Assembly (NCBI GenBank): GCA_964495755.1
Contig: CAZBXU010000215.1
Location: 1 to 5,570 of the forward strand
Source: JAFGQJ01 sp964495755
GTDB taxonomy: Bacteria; Spirochaetota; Spirochaetia; SZUA-6; DRHE01
DNA: 5,570 nt
Direction: 5' to 3'
This document shows positions 4,956 through 5,570 of the stretch, one piece after another. Within the stretch, counting starts at the first letter, position 1; each line of letters begins with the position of its first letter. The position numbers and the translations under genes are program-made. The notes beneath the pieces were generated by a model. That model ran no database searches, was not told the origin of the DNA, and saw only the letters and a list, made by a program, of their open reading frames with translations.

Positions 4956-5570
4956 TTACCAACCGTCTGTCATATCGTCCGGATCACGGTAGGTTTCGGC
5001 GAACAGATCGGTAACCGCCCGCAGACCATCGAAGTACGCGTAGTAAGTCCCATAGCTCTCCATGAGATCGAACTCGATCTTCAAACCGAGCAGCTTCAGT
5101 CCCCGATCCGAGGTGAAGTGATACTCGTCCTGGTTAATGCGCGGCGGTATCGCAGCGGTCAACTGTTTCCAGCCCATAAAGTTAAGCTTGCCCATGGTAA
5201 TTTCTCTGGGCTGATTGAAATAATCCGCCACGATCACTTTCAGCACGTGGTTGAAATTCCTGCCGACGACCCATACGGAAATGGTCTTGGTGATCCCCTC
5301 TATCGGTATCGGTCGGACAGGAAATATCGCAACCGAGCTCTCGCCCCTGCGGAAAAACTGTACTTTGCTGCCGAGCACGTACCGATCCGTCTCTTGGATA
5401 TTGCTGCTCTCTTCACCAGGAATCGCCTGCTTATCCAGAGGAGAACCCTCGAAGCGCCTGATCGTGGTTATGCCGTCGTCCAACATCATCGAAGAACCCC
5501 AGAAAGCGACGTCCTCGAACTTGCTTACCGAAACTTCAACGAGCTCCTGCTGAGCCTGGTCCTTGCCCAG
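4956..5570 (-). CDS. flaA: FlaA-type flagellar filament outer layer protein (partial, N-terminus outside window)
   Basis: The frame is open to the right edge and gives 204 C-terminal residues; an internal ATG at 5489 is not the start, because 27 further codons (LGKDQAQQELVEVSVSKFED onward) are in frame. The pattern fits spirochaete FlaA: a FED/W region near the start, SKVQFFRRGESSVAIFPVRP, then ISVWVVGRNFNHVLKVIVADYF, a conserved GKLNFMGWKQL block, IPPRI, GLKLLGLKIEF and YYAYFDGLRAVTD. FlaA is exported by a signal peptide (expected beyond the edge) and coats the FlaB core of periplasmic flagellar filaments. Family members are roughly 240-350 residues, so little more than the N-terminus is missing. 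Spirochaetes often carry more than one FlaA; which paralogue this is cannot be told. The acidic tail RDPDDMTDGW is short. The gene ends in its own terminator, so it is not co-transcribed with the bactofilin operon. Confidence 0.85.
   Translation of the reverse strand: MGKDQAQQELVEVSVSKFEDVAFWGSSMMLDDGITTIRRFEGSPLDKQAIPGEESSNIQETDRYVLGSKVQFFRRGESSVAIFPVRPIPIEGITKTISVWVVGRNFNHVLKVIVADYFNQPREITMGKLNFMGWKQLTAAIPPRINQDEYHFTSDRGLKLLGLKIEFDLMESYGTYYAYFDGLRAVTDLFAETYRDPDDMTDGW

Noticed and set aside
4956..5489. 177-residue protein starting at the ATG at 5489
   Set aside because: The frame is open a further 27 codons to the window edge with family-like sequence, so this Met is internal to the FlaA-type protein.

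Overview
The window most likely comes from a free-living or host-associated spirochaete. The main evidence is at the right edge: the C-terminal 204 residues of a FlaA-type flagellar filament outer layer protein, a sheath protein of spirochaete periplasmic flagella. A bactofilin and a spirochaete-style signalling repertoire fit this. Nothing seen fixes the genus.

Almost everything is on the minus strand, so it reads from right to left. (1) 4956-5570: the end of a flaA-like gene, closed by a clear intrinsic terminator (4905-4930). (2) 4862-2523: a tight three-gene operon with gaps of 2 and 7 nt. It encodes an unrecognised charged soluble protein of 259 aa, a 126-aa bactofilin, and a 389-aa soluble histidine kinase with an N-terminal cyclic-nucleotide-binding domain. 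A promoter candidate sits just before the first gene. (3) 2518-2329: tRNA-Gln(CUG) with its own sigma70-like promoter placed right against the kinase stop codon, followed by a perfect 15-bp-stem terminator. No terminator separates the kinase from the tRNA, so operon transcripts probably run through the tRNA. (4) 2092-2325, plus strand: the remains of a SnoaL-like (NTF2-fold) gene. Its middle is missing, and one base lost from an A-run moves the recognisable C-terminus out of frame. A run of eight G stands in the position of its Shine-Dalgarno sequence. (5) 2027-178, minus strand: a membrane-anchored GGDEF-EAL protein, broken in the assembly by a run of ten N. Its GGDEF motif is degenerate (SADEF) while its EAL domain keeps all the catalytic motifs, so it is probably a c-di-GMP phosphodiesterase. 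(6) 1-177: no gene found.

The left part (sampled 60-base lines at about 38-42% G+C) is more A+T-rich than the operon on the right (sampled lines about 48-62%). The change falls at the 3' side of the tRNA, which would fit a variable region next to a tRNA gene, but no integrase or attachment repeat is visible. Functionally, the window joins motility structure (FlaA), cytoskeleton or envelope shape (bactofilin), sensing of a small ligand (CNBD kinase, no partner response regulator in view) and c-di-GMP turnover (GGDEF-EAL). No wholly new system is visible. The most notable points are the broken SnoaL gene with its G8 tract, and the conserved-looking operon that pairs an unknown protein and a bactofilin with a CNBD kinase.
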